A DNA stretch of 22,419 nt from a virus. The stretch lies in the IMG/VR virus record IMGVR_UViG_3300021962_000708, positions 1-22,419 of that record; one strand, given 5' to 3'. Below, piece after piece: positions 8,166-16,625 of this stretch. The first letter of the stretch is position 1. Each line of letters begins with the position of its first letter. Below the pieces are notes generated by a model, which worked only from the letters and a program-made list of their open reading frames with translations, made no database searches and had not been told where the DNA came from. The position numbers and the translations under genes are program-made.

Positions 8166-9635
8166 ATGGATTTTGGTTTTGTCGGGGCGTCCTACACCAC
8201 CAGGTCGATCTACCAAGACGACCAGGAGTGCATCAACTTCTACCCCGAAATCGACCCGACGAAACAGCCAGGCGAAAGGGGGATTGTGGCGCTGTACCCA
8301 ACCCCTGGCCTGGTGACCGAAATCACCTTCCCCATCCCCGCCGAAATCCGCGGGCAGCGGGCGCTGTCGGGCCTACAGTACGCCATCGCGGTTTGTGGGA
8401 ATCGGGTCTACCGCATCGACCAGGCGTTGTCCTACACGCAGGTGGGAACGCTGACTACAAGCACGGGGCCGGTGTCGATTACCGACAACGTGATGACCGT
8501 GCAAGGGCTGACGGCCTACATTGTGGACGGCGTGAACCGCTACTACTACGTTGTGGCCACCAACACGTTCGTGACCTTGCCCCCGTCTGACGGGGCTTGG
8601 CAGGGTGCCGACGTGTGCGACACGGTGGACAACTACATCATCTACAACAAGCCAGGAACGCAGCTGTGGTCATCAACCGACTTGGGTTCGCCCCTGTCCA
8701 CTCAAGCCTGGTACGGGGCCAAGGATGGGTCGCCTGACAACCTGGTGGCCTTAATCGTTGACCACCGCCAGGTCTATCTGCTGGGCGAAGTAACCACCGA
8801 AGTTTGGGTGGACGTGGGCACACAGATTCCTGGGCTGCTGACCTTCCCGTTTCAGCGCGTGTCTGGGACATCCAGCCAGAACGGTATCGGGGCGCGTTTC
8901 TCGCTGGTGCGATACGCTGAAACGTTCATGTTCCTGTCCCGCGACACGCTGGGCACGGCCACCATCGGCATGATGATGGGCTACGAGTACAAGCGGGTTT
9001 CGACTCATGCGGTGGAAAACAGCCTGATCGGCGTGAACGTCGAGAACGCCCGCGCTTGGTCGATGCAGCAGGAAGGCCACGAGTTTTACGTCATCACCTT
9101 CCCTGACATTGACCTGACCTGGGTCTATGACCTGGCCACCCAGCAGTGGTTCAAATGGCTGTGGTGGGACAGCCCCAACGCGGTTTATCAGCGCCACCGC
9201 GGGCAGAACTGCATCGCCTTTGCCAACAAGAACCTGGTGGGCGACTACGAAAACGGCAAAATCTACGCCATCGACTTTGACGCCTACACCGACGCTGGCA
9301 ACCCGATCCGACGGCTGCGCCGCGCCCCGCACATCACGACCGACCTTCAGCGCCAGTATTTTGAGGAATTTCAAATCCAGTTTCAGCCTGGCGTCGGGCT
9401 GACCACAGGTGTAGGGGTAAACCCCCAAGCAATGCTGAGGTGGTCAAACGATGGCGGGTCTACCTGGTCAAACGAACATTGGGTCGGTATCGGTCAACAA
9501 GGGGTATATACCAACCGAGCCATCTGGCGGCGGCTGGGGTGGGCGCGTGACCGCATCTTTGAAGTGGCGGTGACTGACCCCGTGAAGGCTGTGATTGTGT
9601 CGGCCAACCTGAAGGCATCGCCTGGGGATAATTGA
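8166..9635 (+). CDS. P22 gp10-like packaged-DNA stabilisation protein
   Basis: This 489-residue protein begins MDFGFVGASYTTRSIYQDDQECINFYPE and matches the gp10 tail hub/stabilisation family (Phage_stabilise type), which binds the gp4 ring and prevents loss of packaged DNA. Other typical segments are YPTPGL, a run of beta strands with WYGAKDGSPDNLVALI, TSSQNGIGARFS, MMMGYEYKRVSTHAVE and WVYDLATQQWFKW. The C-terminal half ends in a Trp-rich region (LRWSNDGGSTWSNEHW) followed by RLGWARDRIFEVAVTDP. Length and order agree with the family. AAGGGG lies upstream of ATG 8166. The stop overlaps the next start (TGATG). Confidence 0.88.
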   Translation: MDFGFVGASYTTRSIYQDDQECINFYPEIDPTKQPGERGIVALYPTPGLVTEITFPIPAEIRGQRALSGLQYAIAVCGNRVYRIDQALSYTQVGTLTTSTGPVSITDNVMTVQGLTAYIVDGVNRYYYVVATNTFVTLPPSDGAWQGADVCDTVDNYIIYNKPGTQLWSSTDLGSPLSTQAWYGAKDGSPDNLVALIVDHRQVYLLGEVTTEVWVDVGTQIPGLLTFPFQRVSGTSSQNGIGARFSLVRYAETFMFLSRDTLGTATIGMMMGYEYKRVSTHAVENSLIGVNVENARAWSMQQEGHEFYVITFPDIDLTWVYDLATQQWFKWLWWDSPNAVYQRHRGQNCIAFANKNLVGDYENGKIYAIDFDAYTDAGNPIRRLRRAPHITTDLQRQYFEEFQIQFQPGVGLTTGVGVNPQAMLRWSNDGGSTWSNEHWVGIGQQGVYTNRAIWRRLGWARDRIFEVAVTDPVKAVIVSANLKASPGDN

Positions 9636-9874
9636 TGCCAGCCCTCACGAACATCAGGTTTCCCACGTCGCCGTTCATTGAACAGGCCACGGGCAGACCG
9701 TCGCGTGAGTGGATACAGTGGCTGCAAAACCCCAACCTGGTCAGCACCACGGTGCAGTATCAGATCATCAATGGGGGCGAGATTAACAACACGATTATCG
9801 GCAACGTGACGCCCGCGCAGGGCACTTTCACGCTGCTGACAGCCCTAAACGGCATCGGGGGGGGTACGTTCTAA
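9635..9874 (+). CDS. Short protein in the tail-needle (gp26) position
   Basis: The ATG at 9635 overlaps the gp10 stop as TGATG; a TTG one codon earlier is possible but less likely. GGGGAT upstream is the ribosome-binding site. The product has 79 residues: a Pro-rich N-terminal part (NIRFPTSPFIEQATGRPSRE), a Trp pair (WIQWLQNP), and then one copy of the INGGEINNTIIGNVTPAQGT type rung common in fibre shafts. It ends GIGGGTF like the fibre at 1371. In P22-type gene order this is the slot of the much longer needle gp26; that this protein is a reduced plug is inference. An eight-G tract (9857-9864) near its end supplies the ribosome-binding site for the next, overlapping gene. Confidence 0.7.
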   Translation: MPALTNIRFPTSPFIEQATGRPSREWIQWLQNPNLVSTTVQYQIINGGEINNTIIGNVTPAQGTFTLLTALNGIGGGTF

Positions 9875-10338
9875 TGGAACTGGAACTGATGAACGAAGTG
9901 CCGACCCGCGACCAGATTGACCGTCTGCAAGCGGAAATGGCCACAATGCCCCAGGCTGACCTACAGACCGAGCATTTTTTTAGCCCTGGGATGTACTGCC
10001 GCCGAGTGTTTCGGCCCGCGGGCACGCTGATTGTCGGCAAGGTTCATAAAGAGCCACACTTTTTTTTATGCGCCATGGGCGAGATAATCGCATGGACAGA
10101 AACGGGAATGCGGAAGTTGCAAGCCGGTGACGTTGTGGAATGCAAGCCCGGAACGAAGCGGGTGACCTTGGCGGTGACTGATGCTATCGGAATGACGATC
10201 CACAAGACCGACAAGACCGACCTGGACGAAATTGAAACAGAACTGATTGAGCCTGACGATTCGGCCTTGTTTGATTCGACAAACAAGTTGAAACAGATTG
10301 TTGGCCAGATGAAAGCCTTGGAAGGAAAAAGACTATGA
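9874..10338 (+). CDS. Cupin-fold-like phage protein
   Basis: This 154-residue protein has an N-terminal helix (RDQIDRLQAEMATMPQADL) followed by a probable single cupin barrel. GTLIVGKVHKEPHFFLCAMGE resembles cupin motif 1, although the spacing HKEPH differs from HxH, and GDVVECKPGTKRV resembles motif 2 without the usual His. The C-terminal 40 residues are acidic and helical. Similar cupin-like proteins occur among podovirus tail genes, where no enzymatic role is established. The ATG overlaps the previous stop as TAATG and is served by a G8 tract. The next gene starts inside its stop (ATGA). A structural or assembly role is inferred from context. Confidence 0.65.
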   Translation: MELELMNEVPTRDQIDRLQAEMATMPQADLQTEHFFSPGMYCRRVFRPAGTLIVGKVHKEPHFFLCAMGEIIAWTETGMRKLQAGDVVECKPGTKRVTLAVTDAIGMTIHKTDKTDLDEIETELIEPDDSALFDSTNKLKQIVGQMKALEGKRL

Positions 10339-11057
10339 CATGGGTTGCCGTTGCAATAGGTGGTTCAGCCGTTCTAGGCTACATGGGCGCACGAAAACAG
10401 GCCAGCGCCGCTGAATCTGCTGCTGCTGGACAAGCTGGTGCGGCAGAGTACGCTGCCAAACAGCAGCGCGAAATGTTTGACATCATCAACGCGCAGCAAG
10501 CCCCGTACCGTCAAGCCGGTTACGGTGCGCTGACGCGGATTGGTGAACTGCTGCCAGGTCTGACTGCGCCAGTGTCCCGTGAGGAAATCATGGGTCTGCC
10601 AGGCTACCAGTTTGGCATTGAGCAAGGTACAGGCGCAGCCCGCGCCAGCATGAACGTCAGCGGCGGCGGGTCAAACGTTGACCGCGCAGCCCAGAAGTTT
10701 GCAATTGACTACACCCTTGGGACGGCCATGCCTCAGGTCATTTCGCAGCGTCAGAACATTTACAACACCCTGGCGGGCATCGCTGGCATCGGTCAGACGG
10801 CGCAGACACAAACTGGACAGCTGGGCCAAGCCGCGGCCAGCAACATCGGACAAGCTGCAATCGGCGGGGCGACCGCACTGGGCGCTGGCCAGATCGGTGC
10901 TGCAAACGCCATGGCGGGTGCGTATGGAAACATTGGAAATTCCGCGATGATGTATTCATTCCTGAACAGGCCAGCAGCATCCACCGCCGCCGCGATGGGG
11001 CCGGTTTATGGCCAGCAACCGTTGCCCGCTTCTTTTGCTCCTTATCAGGTGGGTTAA
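10335..11057 (+). CDS. Ejection (DNA transfer) protein, P22 gp7-like position
   Basis: This 240-residue protein opens with a hydrophobic stretch (WVAVAIGGSAVLGYMGA, residues 3-19). An Ala/Gln-rich helical part follows with AKQQREMFDIINAQQAPYRQAGYGAL, a pattern seen widely in phage DNA-transfer proteins. Further on are GLPGYQFGIEQG, SGGGSNVDRAAQKFA and long Ala/Gly/Gln repeats (IGQTAQTQTGQLGQAA). Such proteins are packaged in the head, leave with the DNA and help form the channel across the cell envelope. Position directly after the tail-completion genes and before two larger virion proteins supports this. It overlaps the preceding gene by four bases (ATGA). Confidence 0.75.
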   Translation: MTWVAVAIGGSAVLGYMGARKQASAAESAAAGQAGAAEYAAKQQREMFDIINAQQAPYRQAGYGALTRIGELLPGLTAPVSREEIMGLPGYQFGIEQGTGAARASMNVSGGGSNVDRAAQKFAIDYTLGTAMPQVISQRQNIYNTLAGIAGIGQTAQTQTGQLGQAAASNIGQAAIGGATALGAGQIGAANAMAGAYGNIGNSAMMYSFLNRPAASTAAAMGPVYGQQPLPASFAPYQVG

Positions 11058-11060
11058 ATC

Positions 11061-12971
11061 ATGGCAGACCTAAGCGTAACCCCAATCGGCACCCAAGTTA
11101 AGCCCATGGCCACAATGAGCCTGGGCGACATGATGAACCTTGCCCGCGGCGCACAGGCGTACCAGCAAACCGAGCAAATGAACCCGCTGTTGCTGCAACA
11201 ACAGCAGCAAGTTGTTGAACAGGCCAGACAAGTCAATCCTTTGTTGTTGCAACAGCAGCAACAAACAACCCGCACCGGTCAGATTGCGTTGACTCTTGAA
11301 GAACAAAAAGAGCGCGAACGAATGGCCATGCAGCAATTTTTGTCGAAGCCAGAAAACTACCAGACCAACGGGCGAATTGACATTGACAAGCTGAACGCGG
11401 CTGTACCAAACCTTGCGCCATTAACTGGATCAGAGTACGTTGCGAAATTTACAACTTTGGGCCAAGCGCAAACGCAAGCCATTGATGCCAAGCAGCGTTT
11501 GACCCAAGATCAGCGCAGCATGATCGCGCAGCGGTTCAGCATTCTTGGCCGTCTTGGCATCCAAGACAAAAGTGCGTACATCGCAGAAATGGATTTGCTG
11601 AAAAAAGAGAATCCAGGCAACCGTGATTTGGCCGACTTAATTGATGCTTACAAGGTCACCTGGCAAGACATCCCGTCAGGCCCGCAACTGCCGTCCATGG
11701 CCATCGCTGGAGCCAACACGCTGCTGTCGCCCGCCCAGCAACAGGAAGCCTTTGCCCCGCGGGCTGGCACGATCAGCAGTGGCGCGGCTACGTTCCCGAC
11801 CACGACCACCGTTTCACCGGCTGGAGCGCCGCCTGTGCAGACTGTTGGCGGGACGCCTTTGGTTACCGCCCAACTTGGCCCAGGCCAGCGTGAAGTGGAC
11901 ACGGGTCGGGTTGACATGAACAACAATCCAATCGTTAACGTGTTTGACGCTAACGGGCGATTCCTTGGTCAGCGGTCTGGAAGTGGTACTCCTAGTGCTA
12001 CACAGTTGCCAGGTGGTACGCAACCGACGCCGCTTGGAGGTGCTGCTCCCCCAGCTGCGCCTGGCATTTCTTTCACCGCGCCGACCAGATTTAATCCACC
12101 AGGTGGCGGCATTGATGTAAACAGAGATATTTCAAGCCGCCAACAATCGTACCGAAACCTGATGGAGCAAGCCGCGCAATTGCGGGCTACGAATCCAGGA
12201 CAAGCGCGAGACTTGGAAGATAAGGCGCGTTATATCTTGCAAGGATTGAATAAAGACTACGGCATTCAGGCACAACAACCGCAAGGCATGGATACAGGGA
12301 CGGTGACCCCAGTAGCCCGCATTCCTCCTGGAGAAACACAAGATACGGTTAACCTTGCCAATCAAGTGCGGATTAAGGCATTGGAATCGGCAACACAAGT
12401 GCCGATGCAGAACTTCAACAACAACGAAATCATTAAGTTGGCTGATGAAGCATTGACGGGTCGGGGCGCTGGTACTCTGGCCAACCTGACTGGTGGTTAC
12501 GCCGTGTTCAACGCCGTCGGTCTGGGTGGTGGGAATGCAACCGCCCTGAACCAGTTGGGCCATTACATGGCGCTGCAAACCGCATCGCTGGCGCAGTCTG
12601 CTGGCCTTGGCACTGATGCCGCAAGGAACATTGCAGCCGAAAGCACCGGCACAATCAACTGGACGCCCGACGCAATCAAAAAGACGGCGCGGGTCAACAG
12701 ATCGCTGGCCACCGCTACTGACTTGTTTAATCAGGGCGTCCAAAGCGCATTTGAACGAAGCAAAGGCAACCCGTTGTCAGCGCGTGACTTTCAAAACCGC
12801 TGGTCGCAGACTGCTGACATCAATGCCATTCGATTGTTTGATGCGATGCGAAACAACGATCCTGACGCATTTAGGGAAATTGTTGATGGGGCTGGTGGGC
12901 CGCAATCGCCTGGGTTTAACAGGTTGAAGACCAAGGTTGAAGACATCAAAAAATTAGTCGGGATGCAATGA
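11061..12971 (+). CDS. Large internal virion/ejection protein, Gln-rich
   Basis: This 636-residue protein has a Gln-rich N-terminal region with the unit NPLLLQQQQQ repeated at residues 41-50 and 59-68. A helical part to about residue 200 (QAQTQAIDAKQRLTQDQRS) is followed by a Pro/Gly/Thr-rich linker (about 220-345). A second helical domain (NNNEIIKLADEALTGRGAGTLANLTGGY, then HYMALQTASLAQSAGLGTDAARN, about 447-530) ends in a charged C-terminus. The organisation and place between the two other ejection-type genes fit the second of the three P22-like ejection proteins (gp20/gp16 equivalents). There is no enzymatic motif. The stop overlaps the next ATG. Confidence 0.65.
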   Translation: MADLSVTPIGTQVKPMATMSLGDMMNLARGAQAYQQTEQMNPLLLQQQQQVVEQARQVNPLLLQQQQQTTRTGQIALTLEEQKERERMAMQQFLSKPENYQTNGRIDIDKLNAAVPNLAPLTGSEYVAKFTTLGQAQTQAIDAKQRLTQDQRSMIAQRFSILGRLGIQDKSAYIAEMDLLKKENPGNRDLADLIDAYKVTWQDIPSGPQLPSMAIAGANTLLSPAQQQEAFAPRAGTISSGAATFPTTTTVSPAGAPPVQTVGGTPLVTAQLGPGQREVDTGRVDMNNNPIVNVFDANGRFLGQRSGSGTPSATQLPGGTQPTPLGGAAPPAAPGISFTAPTRFNPPGGGIDVNRDISSRQQSYRNLMEQAAQLRATNPGQARDLEDKARYILQGLNKDYGIQAQQPQGMDTGTVTPVARIPPGETQDTVNLANQVRIKALESATQVPMQNFNNNEIIKLADEALTGRGAGTLANLTGGYAVFNAVGLGGGNATALNQLGHYMALQTASLAQSAGLGTDAARNIAAESTGTINWTPDAIKKTARVNRSLATATDLFNQGVQSAFERSKGNPLSARDFQNRWSQTADINAIRLFDAMRNNDPDAFREIVDGAGGPQSPGFNRLKTKVEDIKKLVGMQ

Positions 12972-15733
12972 TGACTGACATCGAAGAATTTGCAGCCAAA
13001 GTCTACAGTGCGCCACCACCGCCGCGTCCTGCGCCCCCGCAAGCTGCTGCGCCAGTTGCACCTGCTGCTGTACCCGTTGCACCACCTGTTGCACCTGTTG
13101 CACCCGCTGCACCCGCTGCACCTGTGGCACCCCAACAGCGGCCAGCTGGGCCTGTTTTGGACGGTCTAGACCCTGAACTGGCCAACCGTCTGAACCAGGC
13201 GCGGGAAGCATACCGCCTACGGTTTAATAAGGATTTGCCGATCACAAGCGGGGTTCGCACCCGTGAGGATCAGCAGCGTTTGTATGACCGCTGGAAGGCT
13301 GGCGACAAGTCAATCTATATGCCGCTGAACCCGGCAGACTATCCGAAGCAGACGACTTTTCACACAGACGCAGTTGATATTCCCACGTCAGTGCCCGAGC
13401 CGTTTTTGCGTGAATTTGGCATCCACCGTCCGCTGGGCAGCAAAGACCCCGTTCATGCGGTTGTGATGCCGAGCAGTCAACCAGCTGCTGCCGCCCCTGC
13501 TGCACGGCCAGCTGCACCTGGTGCAACACCCGCTGCGCCCGCCGCACCCGCTATTAACCCATCAGACCTGATGTCATCTCAAGCGGTGGATGCGTTTGCT
13601 GCCCAGGCTTATGGCCAGCCGCCCAAAAAAGGCGCTGTGGCCAGCAAAGTAACATCATTCCTACGCGGCAGCGCGGCATTGGCTGATACGCTATTGGGCG
13701 TTGTTCCTGGCGTTGCCGGGATGGCCACCTACGCTGGTGCCCGTGCTACTGGCCAAACGCCCGAGCAAGCTACCGCCACCCAAGCCCGTGTGACTGGTGC
13801 ATTGGAACGCCCTGTAGGCCGAGCCTTTGGCGTGACTGAAACGCCAGAGTACAAGGGCGAAGCCAGCCAGAAGATCATGGAATTTATTGGCGAGAACGTC
13901 GGCAAGGGTGCGGACTGGATCAGCAAACAGACTGGAATGCCTAAGGCCGATGTTGAGTATTACCTAAACCTTGGCCTGACCGCTGCGCCTTTCAGCAAGA
14001 CTGTGCAGCGTGAAGTAGGCATGGCTGGCCAGGCCGCAGGGCAAGCCGCAGGTAAAGTGGTGGAAGCCGTTGCCCAGGTTACGCCAGCACCTATCCGCAC
14101 CGCGGTCAGGGCTACGACTGAGGCCATTGCACCAGGCACAACCACAGCGCCCGCAAGAGCGCCGACGATTGGCGTTCCTGCTGCTCCTGTTGTCCCTGCT
14201 GCGCCCGCCGCCCCGCAGCCCGTCCTGGGCCGTGGCAGCGTTGGTGCCGCAGGTGTGCCTGATGCCACAATCATTCGGCAAGCATTGCTGACTGCAACCC
14301 CAGAATTTCAGCAGTTGTTTGGCAATATGCCGCTGGATAAAGTCAACACACCCGTGGTGCTGCGACGCCTTGAGGGCGATTCGTTGCCCATTCCTATCCG
14401 ACTGACTGAAGGCCAAGCCACTGGCGACGTGGTGAAGTTGTCCACAGAACAAAATCTGAGAGGAAAACAGCCAGCATTTGCCCAGCGGTTCAACGAACAG
14501 AACACCCAACTGGTGGAAAACGTGCCGCTGATCCGCGAACGCGCAGCGCCCGACGTGTACGCCACCAAGACCATCGAATCCAGCCAGGCGCTGATTGATG
14601 CCTACAAAGCACTGGACGATGCCCGCAGCGCCGACATCACTGCTGCTTACAAAAAGCTGGAAGATGCCAACGGCGGTCAATTCCCCGTAGATGGCCAAGC
14701 AATTGTGCGTAATGCAGACGCCTTGTTGGCCAAAAAAATGAAAAGCAATTTTGTGCCGCCTGAAATTGCCGCTGACCTTAAACGGTTCCGCGAAGGTGAG
14801 CCGATGACGTTTGAACAGTTTGAGGCGTTGCGAACGAATCTGGCGGCTGAAGGTAGAAAAGCCGCAAGGGCTGGCGACGGCAACAGGGAAGCCGCCGTCA
14901 ATTTTATTCGTGACGCTATGGAAGCCTTGCCCCTAAAAGGCGAAGCCGCAGCATTAAAACCGCTGGCAGACCAAGCCCGCACGTTGGCCAAGGCACGTTT
15001 TGATGCACTTAAAAAAGACCCAGCCTACAAGGCCGCGGTTGATGAAACCGTGCCCGCTGACAAGTACTTTGACAAGTTCGTAGTCAACGGGGTCAACAAG
15101 AACATCAACACGATGGTTGAAACGCTGGGCCGTGATTCTGTGGCCCATCAGCACATGAGGGCTGGCACCATTAACTGGCTGTCTGACAAAGCCGGTATCG
15201 TGGACGGGCGTGGAAACTTCAGCCAGGCCAACTACAACAAGGCGCTGAAGCGGCTGGACGACGTGAACAACTTTGGGGCCATCTTTGACCCTGACAGTCA
15301 GTTGCAGTTGCGAACCCTTGGCAACGTGGCCGCGTACACGCAATTCCAGCCCCGCGGTTCGTTTGTCAACAATTCCAACACCCTGGTGGGCTACTTGGCC
15401 AGCAAAGCCGCTGGTGGGCTTGAGCAGGTCGGTAATGTTGCGGGCCTGAAGACTATCGGCTACCCCATCGGCAGCGAAATACGCCGCGGCGTAAGTGCAG
15501 CCCGTGAGCGCCGCGAAGTTGAACGCGCCCTAAGCCCTACTGCTGGAACAACTCTGCCGCCTGGTTCCCAACCAGCTGGGTCTACCCTGCAAGAAGTCAG
15601 CCAGGGCAGGGTGCCAAATATCATCAACCCGCCACCACCGCCCCGCATTGAGCCAACGTTCGACTTTACACTTCCCCCTGGTGCGACTGACCTTGAGGCT
15701 TTGGGTAAGAGCCAGTTCAAGCGCAAGAAATGA
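12968..15733 (+). CDS. Ejection protein with M15/VanY-like domain and Pro-Ala linkers
   Basis: This 921-residue protein has, in order: a short acidic start; a Pro/Ala linker (15-58); a peptidase M15/VanY-like domain (about 60-167) with ITSGVRTREDQQRLYDRW, FHTDAVDI (His132, Asp137) and DPVHAVV (His163); and a second Pro/Ala linker (171-197). A hydrophobic helix follows (SFLRGSAALADTLLGVVPGVAG, about 230-251), then a third Pro/Ala linker (about 395-420) and a long helical domain (LRRLEGDSLPIPIRLTEGQATGD onward). The His-to-Asp spacing in the M15 motif is shorter than the usual HxxGxAxD, so activity is uncertain. A virion-carried peptidoglycan-cutting role during DNA entry is the natural reading. 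It starts at ATG 12968 (ATGA overlap); ATG 12971 is an alternative. Confidence 0.72.
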   Translation: MMTDIEEFAAKVYSAPPPPRPAPPQAAAPVAPAAVPVAPPVAPVAPAAPAAPVAPQQRPAGPVLDGLDPELANRLNQAREAYRLRFNKDLPITSGVRTREDQQRLYDRWKAGDKSIYMPLNPADYPKQTTFHTDAVDIPTSVPEPFLREFGIHRPLGSKDPVHAVVMPSSQPAAAAPAARPAAPGATPAAPAAPAINPSDLMSSQAVDAFAAQAYGQPPKKGAVASKVTSFLRGSAALADTLLGVVPGVAGMATYAGARATGQTPEQATATQARVTGALERPVGRAFGVTETPEYKGEASQKIMEFIGENVGKGADWISKQTGMPKADVEYYLNLGLTAAPFSKTVQREVGMAGQAAGQAAGKVVEAVAQVTPAPIRTAVRATTEAIAPGTTTAPARAPTIGVPAAPVVPAAPAAPQPVLGRGSVGAAGVPDATIIRQALLTATPEFQQLFGNMPLDKVNTPVVLRRLEGDSLPIPIRLTEGQATGDVVKLSTEQNLRGKQPAFAQRFNEQNTQLVENVPLIRERAAPDVYATKTIESSQALIDAYKALDDARSADITAAYKKLEDANGGQFPVDGQAIVRNADALLAKKMKSNFVPPEIAADLKRFREGEPMTFEQFEALRTNLAAEGRKAARAGDGNREAAVNFIRDAMEALPLKGEAAALKPLADQARTLAKARFDALKKDPAYKAAVDETVPADKYFDKFVVNGVNKNINTMVETLGRDSVAHQHMRAGTINWLSDKAGIVDGRGNFSQANYNKALKRLDDVNNFGAIFDPDSQLQLRTLGNVAAYTQFQPRGSFVNNSNTLVGYLASKAAGGLEQVGNVAGLKTIGYPIGSEIRRGVSAARERREVERALSPTAGTTLPPGSQPAGSTLQEVSQGRVPNIINPPPPPRIEPTFDFTLPPGATDLEALGKSQFKRKK

Positions 15734-15990
15734 ACAGGGAACAGATGATGGCGCATTTTGAGGAAGCGAACATTGATCCAGTCAAGTACGGTCAACTATG
15801 GGAAAAAGTCCAGGGTTACGAGCGCCGGTTTGATGAAATGGAAAAGAAGATTGACAAGATGGAAGGCAACCTGGAAAAGCTGGTCGCCTTAGCCAACCAG
15901 GGCCGCGGTGGGTTCTGGGTAGGGATGTCGATTGTGTCGGCTGCGTCTGCCGCGGCTGGTTATGTAATGTCCCATTTCGGGAAATCTTGA
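15730..15990 (+). CDS. Coiled-coil plus membrane-segment protein, XhlA/holin-like
   Basis: The 86 residues comprise a charged helical N-terminal half with heptad-like FDEMEKKIDKMEGNLEKLV (about 34-52), then a single membrane segment (FWVGMSIVSAASAAAGYVM). This arrangement is that of XhlA-type or DUF1515-like small phage membrane proteins, often found in lysis cassettes. It overlaps the stop of the ejection protein (ATGA) and is followed by a holin-like gene and an endopeptidase. Its exact role (antiholin, holin partner or membrane anchor) cannot be told. Confidence 0.65.
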   Translation: MNREQMMAHFEEANIDPVKYGQLWEKVQGYERRFDEMEKKIDKMEGNLEKLVALANQGRGGFWVGMSIVSAASAAAGYVMSHFGKS

Positions 15991-16002
15991 AAGGAAGACA
16001 CC

Positions 16003-16173
16003 ATGAAATCGTATCTACTTGAACGCATGAAGGAAGCATCGACCTGGCGCGGCCTGACCCTGCTGCTGACTGCTTTGGGCATCCCACTGGCACCTGGCGT
16101 GGCCGACGCGGTGATTGCCGTGGGCCTGGCCGTGGCCGGTCTGATCGGTGCCGTAACCCCTGATCGTCGATGA
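16003..16173 (+). CDS. 56-residue holin-like membrane protein
   Basis: A clear small gene of 56 codons starts at ATG 16003 with the AAGGAAG ribosome-binding site eight bases upstream. It begins MKSYLLERMKEASTWRGL, an amphipathic charged start. Two hydrophobic segments (LLLTALGIPLAPGV and AVIAVGLAVAGLIGAV) follow, and the end is TPDRR. Very similar short proteins (STWRGL, LLTALG, DRR end) sit directly before endolysin genes in many phages. Overlap of its stop with the endopeptidase start (ATGA) implies translational coupling. A holin role is likely but is assigned from size, topology and place only. Confidence 0.75.
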   Translation: MKSYLLERMKEASTWRGLTLLLTALGIPLAPGVADAVIAVGLAVAGLIGAVTPDRR

Positions 16174-16625
16174 CCTTCAAACTGTCCAAGCGGTCGCTGG
16201 CCAACCTTGAGGGCGTGGATCACCGCCTGGTGACCGTTGTTCACCGGGCCATTGAGTTGACCAAGGTGGATTTTGCGGTGATCGAAGGCGTCAGGACGCT
16301 AGAGCGCCAGATTGAACTTTACAACAAGGGTGCCAGCCAAATCCGCGAGGGTGGCAAACACGTTGTAGGTCAAGCAGTTGATCTGATGGCCTATATCGGC
16401 ACCAGAGGGTCTTGGGAACTGAACCTATACGATGACATTGCCGATGCCATGAAAGCGGCTGCAATCGAGCATAACGTGCCTTTGCGGTGGGGTGCCGCCT
16501 GGACGGTATCTGACATCCGCAAATGGCAGGGCACGATGGAATCGGCGATGAACTCTTACATTGACGAGCGCCGCCGCCAAGGTAAACGCCCGTTTATTGA
16601 CGGCCCGCACTTTGAAATCGTCTAA
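16170..16625 (+). CDS. Peptidase M15 endolysin (L-Ala-D-Glu / D-Ala-D-Ala type)
   Basis: This 151-residue zinc peptidase shows the complete M15 signature. FAVIEGVRTLERQIELYNKG (35-54) is the usual substrate-side region. GKHVVGQAVDL gives the zinc ligands His64 and Asp71 in HxxGxAxD, and GPHFEI near the end gives His147. LRWGAAW (105-111) is also typical. There is no signal peptide or membrane segment, so it needs a holin to reach the wall, consistent with the holin-like gene overlapping its start. It cuts peptide bonds in peptidoglycan; the exact bond cannot be decided from sequence. Its stop overlaps that of the convergent leftward operon. Confidence 0.88.
   Translation: MTFKLSKRSLANLEGVDHRLVTVVHRAIELTKVDFAVIEGVRTLERQIELYNKGASQIREGGKHVVGQAVDLMAYIGTRGSWELNLYDDIADAMKAAAIEHNVPLRWGAAWTVSDIRKWQGTMESAMNSYIDERRRQGKRPFIDGPHFEIV

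Noticed and set aside
13020-13135. Tandem GCACC-type DNA repeat as a possible mobile or minisatellite element
   Set aside because: It is simply codon-level repetition of a Pro/Ala linker in the ejection protein, found three times in the same gene.
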